Shown here one piece after another: positions 47,683-60,170 of a stretch of 64,000 nt of DNA. The translations under genes and the position numbers were made by a program. The DNA is taken from the NCBI GenBank assembly GCA_022376465.1, contig JACDTU010000007.1, forward strand, positions 620,001-684,000, read 5' to 3'. This DNA is from Cubamyces lactineus. Taxonomy: Eukaryota > Basidiomycota > Agaricomycetes > Polyporales > Polyporaceae. The notes beneath the pieces are model-generated. The model made no database searches and was not told the DNA's origin. It was given only the letters and a program-made list of their open reading frames with translations. Position 1 is the first letter of the stretch. Each line of letters starts with the position of its first letter.

Positions 47683-48197
47683 GTAATATTATGGAAACAT
47701 ATCAGCTTTGAGCGTTGTATCACCCGGAACGGGACACAACCACCTATACGTTACTATCCAACCATACGCATATACATACAGTCTGAATATGCATATGCGG
47801 TCACGACGGTACTATGTGTCGTCGTAGCTCGAGAAACGACTTGAAGCAGATCCTTGTGGTAAGAACTATTCCGTACATTGCATTGGAGACATTCGCTGTA
47901 GCTGCGAGCGCAGCTGGGTATACGAACTGCTGGAAGGCTCGGGATGGGTCGAGGACAGACTTGAAACGCCGGTGTCGCGAATTGTATACACGTTACGCTT
48001 AGGCGCCGCTGCTGAGTAAAGATCTGATGGGGATCTTGCGGGCGCTAACGCGAGGACTGTCGTCATCGCCGGATATTACAAGTCTGTCTTGCTCACTCGC
48101 CCGACCGTACACCCTCCTACACTCTTTTGCCCTGCTATCCACCTTTCCAACCACCCTGCTCTCGTGCGCGCTGGCCAGCAGCTTCCATAGACACTAG
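47683..48197. other. Intergenic, no gene seen
   Basis: Spacer and promoter of the Tcp11 gene. A CT-rich leader (about 48085-48190) precedes the start codon. Confidence 0.5.
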
Positions 48198-50545
48198 ATG
48201 GAGAACCTCGTCTCCAAATTGCAGTTTCAAGCTCGCGCCCATCCGTCCAATCTCGTTCTCAAGCGCGCTCTCTCCGAATTCAGGTTTCTCCTGAATGGTG
48301 TACGCATAGACACCCCAGATGTCAAGGATAAGTTTGATGCTCTCAGGCGCGACCTCGATATCCTCGCGACGGAAGGTCTCTGGGAGCCCTCAAAAGAGGA
48401 CGAGGAATCTCTCGTCCGCCTCCAGCACCGGCTCAACCTCACGTCGCGCGATCATACCCACGAAGGCCACAACCACATCGACAGCATAGATCACGTTGAT
48501 TTCCCTCGACGACCGAGGTCTACAGAACCTCGACCGCCTGTTGAAAGGGTCAAGTCTTCGGAGCGTGCACGCTCGATAGGTCCCGTGAGGACCCACGAGT
48601 ACCCTAAGCCACCTCTCCCTCCGCCCCAGCTACCTCCGGCTAACGACAAGGTCAAACCCTCTGTCTCGAGCAAGGACATGCCCATCATTCAGCCACCTTC
48701 TATTCTATCTCCGTTTCTTCCAGTGTCCACGACCACGCCCACTGTTCTCCCTCTCGAGCTCGTTCAAGCGCTGAACCACACATTCTTCCTACATCTGCTC
48801 GCAACCGACCCGGAGCGCGTCCTCCCTCCCGGCAAGTCGCTCTTGTCGATCATGACATCACCTCGCGCACACGCGCGCAAGCAGGAGGGCGAACAGGCTA
48901 AGGTTGAAGGTCGCATACGCGAGCACATGCACAAGGCTTTTTGGGACGAGGTCAGTTCTATGAGTCGTTCGTCATTCACGCATTTCGTTAATGTTTTTTT
49001 TTCGCATCAAACATTCCTTAGGCACTAGAAAAGCTGTCCAACCCGTCGCCCGCAGTGCAGCTACCTCGCATTAGGCACCTATACTACGACCTCCTCGAAG
49101 CCCTCAAGCCTCTCCTTCCCCGCAGTCACCCAGTTCTCGTGACACTCTCAGCCCCTCTCTCGCCGACATCTGCACCATTGCGCTCAGCCATCATGCACCT
49201 TCGCGAGATTCTAGCGGCGCTGAGGGAACGCTGTGCGCCGGCGCGCGACGCATATATCGACCAACTGATCTTGAGATTAGACGAGCCCAACCAACTCGCC
49301 TCATTGTCGCAGCTAGCCGCGCTCGTAGTCCAGACGACACGCGATATCCTAGAATTGGCGGAGTCTATGAAGGATGACTTGTCTCAATTCGTCCTTGGGG
49401 AGATGGACGAGAAGGACCTGAAAGTAGTCATCACCCAGCAAGCGATGCTCCGCGAGAAGTCGCTCATCCTGCAGCTCTGGCCTCCCAGTCGGATTGAGCC
49501 CGCGTGGAAGGCGTGGCTCGATGAGTTGCAGCCGACCCTGTATCCTGGTGCTGAAAGCGTGCAGCCACCACATCGCCGCTGGATCTACCGTCTTGTGCAA
49601 GCTCTTGGCGCTGGTAATCCTGTCAGCTGCCCGTTGCCCACCATCCGCATCCCTGGCTTGACCCCAGAAACGGAGCCAGAGGGCGTTCAACAACCGCCCA
49701 ATGCTCTACCTCCGCCTTTCCTCGTGACCTGCCCCAGTCTCCTCGTTGCTCAGAATTACCTTCAGGCGCTTGTCATCGCCGCCTCCCTACGCTCACTCGT
49801 ACGCCTGCCCCCACGATTTGCGAGCGCCGCCGCGGCCGCGTCGGAGGACGGCCCGAGCTTCATGGAGCGCGTCTGGACACTACTCAAAGCGTCCATCGAG
49901 GAAGAGCCCGGCGCGAGCTCAACAAAGATCATCAACCTCGAAGACGAAGTCGTGCGTGCGCGTCGCGCGTGCTCTGATGACGCGCACCCATGCACGCCTG
50001 ACGAGGAGGCGCGTCTGCGCGCAGCGGTCGACCGCACGCTGCAGCCCCGCGACCCCGTCTTCCTCCTCCTCCAAAAGCGCCTCCTCCAGGCGCTCGCCGC
50101 CTGGCTCGTCTCGTTCCCCGCGGCCGCACCGCCCGATGCGCACCAGCATGGACCCGGGAGCGTCCCAGGGAGCCGCGCGTCGACTCCGACCCCGGTGCAC
50201 ATGCAGACGGGGAGAGACCGCCCTGGCAAGCGGCCGCGCTTGCACCTCGGATTGGACAGCCCGCAGAGCGCGTTCGCGGGGTGGGAGCGCGAGCGTGGGC
50301 GGGTGCCTCCGATCAAGGGGTTCGAGGACGAGGTGCTGGTGCGGGAGGTGGGGGAGACGTTCAGGAGGATCGGGGCCACGGTGGATTGGGTCGATAGGAT
50401 TTGGCAGGATCTGGTCGAGACGGGCGAAGTGGGTGGTATGGGTGGTATGAGTGGGGCGGGGAGCAGGTCGGGCAGTCGGGAGCCGAGTAGAGGCCCGCCT
50501 TCGGGGGTGAGGTCGAGAGCGGGGACGCCTGCTCCGCCGGCGTGA
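48198..50545 (+). CDS. Tcp11/Sok1-family protein
   Basis: Two exons (48198-48950, 49022-50545; donor GTCAGT) encode 758 residues. The N-terminal 200 residues are mixed helix and Pro-rich linker (PPLPPPQLPP). The Tcp11 domain (PF05794) then runs to about residue 700: VQALNHTFFLHLLAT, HMHKAFWDEALEKLS, RIRHLYYDLLEALKPLLP, LREILAALRERCAPARD, LRLDEPNQLASL and AESMKDDLSQFVLGEMDE. The C-terminus is Gly/Ser/Arg-rich and probably disordered. Yeast Sok1 suppresses loss of cAMP-dependent kinase, and mammalian TCP11 acts in sperm motility; a link to PKA signalling here is by family only. In the long antisense direction of exon 2 several open frames exist, but they are shadows of GC-rich codons. Confidence 0.88.
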
Positions 50546-51165
50546 GCGTGCATGTGCGCATATGCGGGATGAGGTATATAGCTGACTTGATGGTTGTATA
50601 TAGATACGCTGCCCTCGGACTGCAAACAGTTTGTCGTGTTCACATATGTTGTGTTTGTACGTACGTTTGCTGTTTGTAAGCTGCTCTCGAATAATGAAGA
50701 TGATGTACTGAATGCCATGCAACTCGTTCGCAAGGTAGACGTTGCCTTGTTGTAGTTGCCCGATGAGTACTTTCTTCATTGACGAGTACAGCGGGATATA
50801 CATGTGGAATCCGCGACATCGGTAACTACAACTAATGCGCTGTGCATGTACCAGTGGGCTGGTGTACGTGTGAGCCCATGCGACGGTGTGCCTCGACGCG
50901 TTCGCGCTGGGACGTGGACGCGATGACATCGTGGATGCGCATGCCGATGGAGCTGGGATTACAAAGACACGTTCGTACATTTCCACGGCTGCGTGAGTCG
51001 CGCGACGGTGATATAAGGGCCAGCTATTACTGTGGCTCCCTCGTCTTCCGTCTCGAGACGATCTAGACAGACGATATATCAGGTGAGAATGAGATCGTGC
51101 ATATTCCCGTGAATGCGCCCTCACTGACCTATCAACGATAAGCACACGACCAGTCCATCCAAAAA
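50546..51165. other. Intergenic, no gene seen
   Basis: AT-richer spacer between the Tcp11 gene and the first metallo-beta-lactamase gene. No supported feature. Confidence 0.5.
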
Positions 51166-52056
51166 ATGACAGACCTCCCCGCGCCCGCACCCAACCAGGC
51201 GTACTGCCAAGTGTCCGCCCTCGAAGGCGGGGAAATCCAGCTCCCGCTCGCATGGGTCATCGACACCGCGCAGGAAGGCGACAGCGCCGTCGTCCCCGCG
51301 CTCGCCTTCCTCCTCCGACACACGACGAACGGCGACCGCTTCGTCTTCGACCTCGGCATCCGCAAAGACACCGAGAACCTGCCCACCGCCTACCTCTCCC
51401 GCATCAACTCCATGGGCTTCCGCACGACCGTCCCCGCGGACGCGGCGGACTCGCTCGCCAAGGGCGGGCTCCGGCCGCCCGACATCGCGCACGTCTGCTA
51501 CTCGCACATCCATTTCGACCACATCGGCGACTCGCGCCCGTACACGCGCGCGACGTTCCTCGTCGGCGAGGGCGCGCGCGCGCTCGTCGCGGACGGCTGG
51601 CCGCGCAATCCCGACTCGCTCTTCGCGCAGGACTTGCTCCCCGACGGCCGCACGCGTTTCCTCGACCCCGCGGGGTGGCCGCCGCTCGGGCCGTTCCCTC
51701 ACGCGCTCGATTTTTACGGAGACGGGAGCCTGTACATCGTCGACGCTGGGGAGGGGCACCTCCCTGGACATATCAACGTCCTCGCGCGGACGTCGCCCGA
51801 TGGCGGATGGGTCTACCTCGCGGGCGATAGCGCGCATGATCGGAGGCTGCTCACGGGCGAGGCGGGCATCCCGAGCCATGCGCTGTATGGGTGCGCGCAT
51901 CGTGACAAGGAGGCCGCGGCGGAGCATATCAAGAGGATTCGAACGCTCATGGAGACGTATCCGCGCGTGCGGGTGATCCTCGCGCACGATCTGCCGTGGT
52001 ATGAGATCAACAAGGGTGGGCCGGGATTCTGGCCTGGGGTGATTGATTCACTGTGA
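51166..52056 (+). CDS. Metallo-beta-lactamase-fold hydrolase (lactonase-like), paralogue 1
   Basis: An intronless frame of 296 residues. The zinc motif HxHxDH is SHIHFDHIG (H114, H116, D118, H119). The later ligands fit PGH in GEGHLPGHINVLAR, Asp in LAGDSAHD and His in VILAHDLPWYE. The order resembles AHL-lactonase/AttM-type members of the superfamily. No signal peptide, so it is probably cytosolic. The paralogue at 62623-63519 shares long runs, including WPPLGPFPHALDFYGDGSLY. Third-position GC is very high, above that of most neighbours. Actual substrate (lactone or other ester) is not known. First ATG of the frame is used, 40 nt beyond a TATCAACG leader. Confidence 0.9.
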   Translation: MTDLPAPAPNQAYCQVSALEGGEIQLPLAWVIDTAQEGDSAVVPALAFLLRHTTNGDRFVFDLGIRKDTENLPTAYLSRINSMGFRTTVPADAADSLAKGGLRPPDIAHVCYSHIHFDHIGDSRPYTRATFLVGEGARALVADGWPRNPDSLFAQDLLPDGRTRFLDPAGWPPLGPFPHALDFYGDGSLYIVDAGEGHLPGHINVLARTSPDGGWVYLAGDSAHDRRLLTGEAGIPSHALYGCAHRDKEAAAEHIKRIRTLMETYPRVRVILAHDLPWYEINKGGPGFWPGVIDSL

Positions 52057-52459
52057 GGGCACGATTGAGGTGAAGGTGCGGGTTGATTGTGTCAAGACCT
52101 CCCTACTAGGAGCCTGATTTTGCAGTGTAAGTTTGTGTATGATATAATTGACACGCAAACATTTCCATGTAGGCCGGAAGAGGAAACAGGATGTGAGACA
52201 GAGTAATAGACATGAAACGATACAAGCAGCCCAGAGAGAGAAGCAGAGTGGACGAAGGCTAGAACAGACGGAACCTACTGAGCCTAAGGTGAGAGAAGTT
52301 AACAACAAGATATTCAGGGACCAGTGATACTCGAGGGAAAGATGTAGAGGCCGCATAGGATAGATAGTGATTGTAAAGGTGCGCCGAGTATCGAAAGAAG
52401 TCGCGGAGGTATACGACCAAGTCAGATGCAGCAGAATCGAGAGGTGCCCGAGGAGCCGT
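52057..52459. other. Convergent 3' intergenic region
   Basis: About 400 bp between two stop codons; no gene seen. Confidence 0.55.
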
Positions 52460-54199
52460 TCAGGACGCGCAGATGCCAGATGCTAGAGGCTGCACAAATG
52501 TCGCCGAGATGTCGGATCGGAGAGAACAGTCGTCCTTGCTTGAGAAACGATCTGACGCCTCGAACTCCTCCGTGAACGAGGACTCAGAGCCAGAATAGAA
52601 TGATGAGCCACTGTCAGAGCCCGCCATTCGTCTAGAATCCTCGGCGTTTGACGACTGCCAGGAGGAGGACGAGTCCGCGGATTCCGGGCGACCGCACCAT
52701 TCGACGGGTACCTTGGAGTGGGGGCCAATGGTATCCAGTTTCGAACAGCATAGTTCGGAGTCTGAGACGAAGCGCTCTGCCTTGACGTTGTGCAACTTGA
52801 CAAAGTATTCCATGTTCTCGTCTTGGTTTTCCTCACTGTCGTCGATGCTGCCGGTGGAACAGGAGGCGGCGAACGCCTTGACGAGAGGCCCGCCGGATCG
52901 CCAGGCGGTTTCCCACTCTTCTTCGACCCCATCCTCGCTGCCTGTACCTGACGTCAGGTCGGCGTTGCCTTCAGCCCAGCACCGCGTAACCAGAGCTGGG
53001 CCGTTGAGCCAGAACTGATGAATAGGTGACAGATCGAGCTTCGGCGCAGCGATGACCAGCATGGCAGGTCCAGGCCTTCCGTTTTCAACGATGGTCGTGT
53101 TATGCGCATGATACTGGCCGTCCCGTCCTTCACAACGAACTGATGGAGAGGCAGAGTGCTCAGGAAGAATGCATGCTGTCTTGTCGCCGAAGAAGACCGT
53201 CCGTTGGGAAACGCTTTCGGGTGTGTCAGGATCCACGATATGACCGTCATCTCCGCCAGCGAACGTCCAGGTCCAAGGAGGGTTCAGGAGAGAGCTTCGT
53301 GGGCTGTCGTAGACGTGGACATCGGCGGAGAACTCGGGAGGCGGAGTAGAGACTGTTGGCGAGTCGGGCTCCGAGTACGTCGACGTCGGACTAGACACCT
53401 CGAAATCGTCGTTGCACGACGTCACTACGATCAAGGGGACTATATCACCCGCAGGAAGATGGTGGTCGAGCCTGGATGAAGAGGGTGCATCACTCTGACG
53501 ATACCAGTCTTCAACGGCGGCATGGGGCGGGCACCAGGTGGATGAGCGAGAGTCGCCCGTGCTGGAGTAATTGGGAGTAGATGAGCGGGAATGCAGCATG
53601 CTGCGGAGGCTGTTCTCAGCGCTTCGCCGCCCATCATCAGCCGTGTCAGGATGCTGGAGCTATGCGCAAGATCAGTCAACAAGACAGGACGAGTAGCTGC
53701 AGATCAACAAGCTGACCTGCGGTTGGTTCACTGGGCGCGTAGGCGCGTGCGAGCGACTATGTGGATTGTCGGAAAGAGAGACGCCGCGCTGGGACGACTC
53801 CGATCTTGTCGAGACTGGAAACGATGGCGGCAGTGCAACCTCAGACCCCTTCTCAAGCAGAGTGGCTGTATCGTCGAGGGGTCCGCGGTGATATCTTGAA
53901 GCAGCCACCGCAGAACCAGAATGTGAAGCATCCCATGAGCGCCAGCCCCTCATCTTCGTGAAGCTACGCGAGGATTCGCGCTGAGCCTCCGTGTCGGCAG
54001 GAATTGGAGAGCGAGTCTGAGCAGAAGCTTGAGGCGTACGGGTCGTGGTGTATCGACGGACAACCGCGAAGATGCTGAGGACGATCAGGATAACCAAGAG
54101 GATTTCGAAGAGAAAAGCGAAGACGGCAGCAGGTGTGATAAAAGACGAAGTGTTGTCGGTAGCGTTTGCGTACGCAAGCGATTCTGATACTGGTGCCAT
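52460..54199 (-). CDS. Single-pass membrane protein of unknown function
   Basis: Two exons (53717-54199 and 52460-53653) give 558 residues; the intron has a GTCAGC donor and a CAG acceptor. A short N-terminal ectodomain (ATDNTSS) precedes one strong membrane helix (about 23-47, VFAFLFEILLVILIVLSIFAV) and a basic RRYTTTR. The long cytosolic part is Ser/Asp-rich, with ordered segments such as GDIVPLIVVTSCND, PGPAMLVIAAPKLDLS and FWLNGPALVTRCW. The frame stays open upstream of the ATG (SLAIALPAPASSTPS), so a further 5' exon with a signal peptide is possible. I recognise no named family. Confidence 0.7.
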
Positions 54200-56668
54200 T
54201 GGTCCGAGCGGTATCAGTTGGATAGTAGATGCTACCGATGGTGTCGAGGAAGCAGGTGCAGGAAGAGCAATGGCAAGAGACGGTCCCTAGCGTCTCGGAA
54301 CATGCTGAGAAGTACAGCCCACCGCCAGCGACGGTAGTGTCAGCCGCAATCTGCAAGAATTACAAGTCAGCAAGTCAGCTCTATCCGTTCGCGTATGTAC
54401 GCCCGGTCAGCCTCTTAGGACCGAACGTGATCAACACCATCTTGAGTCAACACTAGCAGGTGGGGCAAGGGGAGTCGAAAAGCGTGTGGTGAGAGTCCTT
54501 AGTATATCAGCGAGGAGCTGTAAACGGCTCAGAAATCGCTGCTGTGCATGGACACTCGAGCAATGGCAGTATGATATGTAGAACTACGCTAGAATGCGTG
54601 CGCCATCACCGACCATAGGCTCCCTAACCATTCTCAGCTCGAAGACCGAATGCCAGAAGGATGTGGCGTCAAGCAAATCGGTCTCTCCCGCAACCTCGAA
54701 ACGGGGTATGAACGGGGAAGGTGCAGCTAGAGAAACTGGCTGATACGCGCACGAAGCAAGAGGCAGGTCAAAACACTCAAATCATCGGCATGCTCACCTC
54801 GGGGTGATGCCCATCGCCGAGCGCGTATTAGGCAGACTCGCGAAGCAGGGGCCGAATGACCGGACGCGTGGATACACCGATAAGAGAACAATTGCCGGGT
54901 GGAGAGCTCGCGGAGATTCTGCTGTACTCATATTGGCAAGTCGGATATCTGCGGCGGAGTATGAACAAGCCCTGCGAGTGGTATATATACAATTGACTCA
55001 CCCCGTCATCCCTTGCATTTCTGACGTCCTGACCTTGCCACCAACTCGTCTACATACCTCCGCACTTATCCTAGGGGTGCAGCGAGGCCACGTCCTCTCC
55101 CGCGCCTAACGCCACACGAGTAGTTCTGCCTCGACGATAGCGCCGGATTTGAGCCACCTCGCTTAGATGAAGGAGTTGAAGTATTCGACGGGTCCGAGGT
55201 CGGGTCGATCGCCTCCTCCCGCGATACGCCTATGAACCCTATACCAGTACAACGCCATCCTCGCCGTGATACCACGACAACGCCCCCACCTGGACAAGTG
55301 CAAGAGGTTGTCGTGGCGCCAAAAGAGACGTGCCCGTATTTGCTTTCGGCGCCGCACACGCTTGGCCAAAGAGCACACACACCACACAGGCGTGCAAGAA
55401 CGCTTCGCGACAGCTGAATCAACCCGCGTCACAGGCTCGGTACATGCATCGATAGCGACAGCGAAAACGCCACTATCCGGACTCCAGACCACTGCCCACA
55501 ATCGTCAATCGAGACGAGGACAAACGAATCGTGCATTCAGCAGGAGAGGCCGGCTCGTCATAGACAAATAATGACACCACAATACCGAAGCCCTAAAACG
55601 AGGCTTTAGCGACCCGTATGGGGTTTCGGGCCATCTACAATCAATATCCTGCAGGAAAAATCATGAGGTGCATGAGCACTCACAAGAATCACACTGGAGT
55701 CTTTGAAGGATAATCACCCATCAGCTACGCTGATTGTTCAAGCGTCGATAGGAGGCACACTTGGCCTCGTTGGCATATGATTTGTACAAGATGGCCGTAC
55801 GTGCGACCGTGTTCTGCACGGAAGCGAAGCCAGCCACAAAATACTCGTGGAGCAACGCATCCTCATCTATTCTGTTCCCCAGCATTCCGCAAAGGACCCT
55901 GTGTCAGGACTAGCCAGTGACAAGAATAAAGCAACAAGAGAAAGCTGGAGTCACCACCAGAAGGGACGGAGGCTGGCACCAGGCAGGAGCGCCGTGCGAC
56001 TCGTCAGAGATGTCAGTTCGTCACAGCACACGTGCTTGTGACGCGACGTACCTGATATGAGCCTGAGAGGGCGACTGTTGATTGGATTCCCTCGTCTTGG
56101 GGGCCGGCAATTCCTGCGGCCCATCTGATGTTTGTATGTGTTGACGATTCGATGGGCGCTTATATAGATGTGGTAGACGAAGTGCATGAAGTATTGGGAT
56201 CCGTCAACAGGCCTAAGGTCGTCTGAAATGTGCAGGACTGAGAGATATAACCCGTAACTACAATATCTTCATGAAATTTGGACTGTGAAGGTGATCCATG
56301 GTGGAAATCCGATGTAAATCTAGCCTACCCCGGCCTCATAACACCAAACATCCTGAAGATATGTTACAAAATATAGAATAGACTTGCATTGTACTGCATA
56401 AGACTTCGCGCGAACTGTTGTTGAGGCTGCAAACTTCGCGCATGGTTGGAGCTTCAGGCGCCCGCGTGCACCTCTACGCGCGATGGCACACAGGCGCCAC
56501 CGACGCGACGCGACAGTCACGTGGACCCACAATGGTAGTTTCGGGACTCCTCCGCACATTGGGACTAGGGCCCTAGGCAGCGAGAATGGCGGAGGAATGC
56601 TGCATTTGTTTGACAGTACCTCTGCCTAAGGTGAGTAAGTCAGTTGTAGCAATGAGCAACACATACCA
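54200..56668. other. Long gene-poor stretch
   Basis: About 2.5 kb with no supported gene on either strand. Frames such as 55163-55501 (minus) are low-complexity artefacts. The right end, including an ATG at 56586 followed by a good GTGAGT donor at 56631, could hold an alternative first exon (MAEECCICLTVPLPK) of DDE-like copy 2; it does not join in phase to the next exon at its simplest acceptor. Confidence 0.4.
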
Positions 56669-59600
56669 ATGTATGTTATGCCAGATATGGGTCATGCACC
56701 TCGCAGTCAATACCGCCATAAACGGCGTACTCAAGCGCAACGGGACGCGCTCGCCCGGGTACATGCCGTGCGACATTCCAGATCTAACAAGGAAAATAGT
56801 GAGCCTGTCATCCAACAGGTGAGCAAGAGCCTTCTAGACACAGTTCAATGACTTACTGTGTTGGTAGCCTGCTCCTGAGGTTCAAGCGCACCCGCATCCT
56901 CTTGGGACGGACGTAGCCAACCGCATGCCCAGCCTATCAACAGAACAGCTTGCATCAGAGCTTGAACAGGTGAAGAAGGACAAGATGTACCTACAAGAAC
57001 GCCTCAAGACATTCGAAAAAAGGCACCATAATGAACGCCGACAGCTTGGTAGAGCGGTCCGAGCTGCTGCGAAGCTTCGGGAGAAGCTGAAAAGCTGTCG
57101 GGTGTCAGAAAAGCGTGCCCTCAAGATGCGAGAGTCCTCCCGGATCGCTGCTGTGCGCGCTAACGAAAGGGCCCAGAGGGACGTTGTGACCGTCCTAGGG
57201 AGGATGGCTGACGAACGAGACACCCTTCAGTCGAATCTGCAAAGCTGCCGCTCGAAGATCCGTGCCCTCGAGAAGCAGTGCGCACGCTTCCCGCTAATCC
57301 TGGAGACCCGAATTGCAAAGGCGAAGGTAGCTCCCACAGTCTTCCGCCTCAAACGGAAGGGTATCTACACCACAGAAGCCCGGATGCTTGCTCGTCTTCT
57401 CATCAGCTCTGGATGTGCTCAGGAGAAGGTCGGCCGACTTGTCCAGCAGTTCGGCCGCATCTTCGGGTGCCATGTAAAAGAGCAGATGAGTGCACATACC
57501 ATCCGAAGAGCGGTGTTTGAAGGGTGCATTGCGAGCGACATTCAAATTGGACATGAGATAGCAACATCATCATGTGAGCAACATCCAAAGTGTCATGATA
57601 TCACAGTGGGACTTACTACTATGAGCATAGCTGTAACAATCAGCGGGGATGGGACGACCCATCGGCATGTTAATTACGAAGCCCGACATATGGTCGTCCG
57701 TGCACCGGAAACGTACTCATCTGAGTCATCCGAGTCACCGGTGGAAGGGACAGACCCGCTACAGGCAGTGCCCAAGAATCGCCTGATTGGCGTCGAGTCA
57801 TCTGTGGACCACACAAGTGAGACGCAGTCCCGTGGCTGGAAGAGCAAGCTCGCAGACATCACATCGAAGTTCAATAACTCACCATTTGCGAAGCGTGCTG
57901 GACAGACACTCTCGATCGAGGAGTGCGGGAGGAAACTCGCTGGCATGGGAGGGGATCATGCTGCAGACCAATTCAAAACCACTGACCTGCTTGCCGCATG
58001 GAAGAGGGACATGACGTACCTGGTCCTAGCACGCGAACACCTTGAGGCCAGTTCTCCCGCACTTGGGACGCTTGTTGCTGATGCGGGTGCCGCTGCCATT
58101 CAGTCGGTCGGGGGCGAAGATGCTTGGATGGTCTTGTCGGACGAAGAACGGGTTGCCATTACTGCGGAGGAGATTGAGCGTGCTAGAATGATGCTTGGGA
58201 AGTCGCTTCTCGAGGCCTTACCTGAGGCGGAACAGCGACCTCTTGATCTGTTTCTGCGGCTAGGGTGTGCTATGCACAAGGATCTCAACAGCGTCAAGGG
58301 CGGAAATGCAGCAATGATGGCTGAATGGGCTAACCTTGGTGTCCCTCCTCCTATTCTCCTTGCCAACAAGCAGAACGCCTCTACTCTCCGTGACATCGAT
58401 GTTGATGCCATCGTTGGCGCGTCGTCGCTTATCCTGCACGAGGAGCTCAATCCAGCGGAGTTGCGTGCCCTCGAGAGTTCAGCCCGTGGTGGGGTGAAGA
58501 CGGCGAGCCTAGCAGGTGCAATCTTCAATCACAAGGACGATAAGAAAGGACAACATGATGCTTACACATCGTACTTTCGCGAACTGGTTGGACAACCTCT
58601 ACGCTTCCCTGATACGAGCAACACTCGCTACCAGTCGTACTGCGCAGCTGCCGCAGAGTTGCTTGTACACCGGGAGGAGTACCTTGGCTTTCTAGAGGTG
58701 GTGCGAGATCAGAAACAGCGTCCGGGGTTCAACCACATGGAAGAAAACGTCTACAATGCCTTGCAAGACGTACCAACCTTGACTGAGCTCGCCGCGCTGA
58801 CCCTCTATGCACAAGCCATCACCCAGCCCTATATCCGGGTAGCGCGCCGTCACCAGAATGGCCTGCTGCTCGGGCCTCTTCACCATCGGCTGAAAACGCA
58901 TATTCAGTCGTTGATCGACAATCCTGACCTACTGCTCTCTGCCGGTGCAACCTTCCACACGGCTAGTCTGGATGGGCTGGACTGGGAACACCCAGAAGCG
59001 GTTAGTACAGTTCTCAAGATGGCCCCAAGTCTACCATACCTCAAGCCGATCTTCGTCGCATTCCTGCGGGGAGCTCTTACTACGTGGACGCGATTCACGC
59101 AGGAATTCGCCCCTGGAGGGGCCATTGACCGCGCGTCCGATGCTGAACGTGACGCCGCTTGGATTTTCCCCACAAACGACCACAACGAGGGAGCGCTGGG
59201 ACGTTTTCGCGTGTGGGCTCGCTCTCATCCGAATGGAACAGAGGCCTACTACAATGCGCAAGCAAGGGTCAGCCACAATCAGACCGAAGAATTCATGGCC
59301 GTTCACCTCACCAGTGAAGATGATCAGAAGTATCTGCGGGCCGCTGCCAGGGAACTAGACTCAAGCGGTCATGCAGCTGAGCGACGACGAGAGCGCGTTC
59401 GCCACGCAGTGCAGACCGCAGCACGCGCTGCTCGAGAACGACAAGAGCGGATGCGGAAGGCGGCAGAGGCTCAGGCTAAGGTGGATGCCACGGTGCTGAT
59501 CCTGGAGGCCGACCTCTTGGTGGGGTTGACGAAGGACAAGCTCGAGGAGCAGCTGGAGGTGTATAGAAAGCGGTTGGGGGACAAGGAGGTGCCGTTGAAG

Positions 59601-59705
59601 TCAAAGATACCGAAGAAGCTTGAGAAGCTTGAGGCGCTGCAGGGCGCGCTCTCACGCTATCAGAGCCGTCGAGCGCAGGGTTGTTCGGACACTGATTCTG
59701 ATTGA
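56669..59705 (+). CDS. Unclassified DDE-transposase-like protein, copy 2
   Basis: Exons 56669-56818, 56868-57573 and 57631-59705 encode 976 residues. The second intron is 57 nt without stops, so the frame also reads through it; copy 1 shows that it is an intron, and both introns sit at the same positions as in copy 1. Start could be 56669 or the in-frame ATG 56687. Parts: basic N-terminus with NKEN, coiled coil (about 75-170), HTH-like block KGIYTTEARMLARLLISSG to MSAHTIRRAVFEG (about 213-275), then the core. Invariant sites: D345 (VDHTSETQ), D394 (GMGGDHAADQ), C498/H501 (GCAMHKDLN), E805 (NDHNEGALG). The C-terminal helix is rich in Lys/Glu. Long blocks are identical to copy 1, but overall divergence is large, so the duplication is old. 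Both copies being intact suggests selection. Confidence 0.74.
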
Positions 59706-60170
59706 TATCGTTGTACGTATCCCCCAGGGTAGAAACATTGGCCCGTGAGGGCGAGCGTCGTGTAACTAGCATTGCGACCAGTGAATCGTAGATACATGGA
59801 TGAGTCCTTTCAGCCACACGGTGGTGGCGCGTACATCGCGCGCGACGTCGATCGCGCGCGCGCTTCATTAAGACGCGTGTTTCTCACGACCACTTTTGAG
59901 TGTGGGCGCTTCATGACTAAGCGCCCCGCGAGGCTTGCAGAGATTGCCGGCCCCCAACTCGTCTGACTCTCAGACTTTGTACGACCTCTGGCTGGACTTG
60001 GAGCATCTGATGTGCCGCAGCTTGCATGAAGAATTCGGGGAGCAAGTTGAGCAAGTACGTTCTAACCTAGGGTATGGCATTGATACATTGCTTGGGTGTA
60101 CAGAACTTCAGGCATTCTCCAGGTGCAGGGGCCAGTGGTCCACTAGACACCGGCCTCACACCAACGACTC
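59706..60170. other. Convergent 3' intergenic region
   Basis: Flank of DDE-like copy 2. It has alternating CGCGCG runs near 59835-59862 but no inverted repeat with the 5' flank that I could see. Confidence 0.45.

Noticed and set aside
49919..51253. 444-codon open frame on the minus strand opposite the Tcp11 gene
   Set aside because: It is a codon-phase shadow of a GC-rich coding exon, with Arg/Pro/His-rich composition and no family pattern; the plus-strand frame carries the Tcp11 domain.
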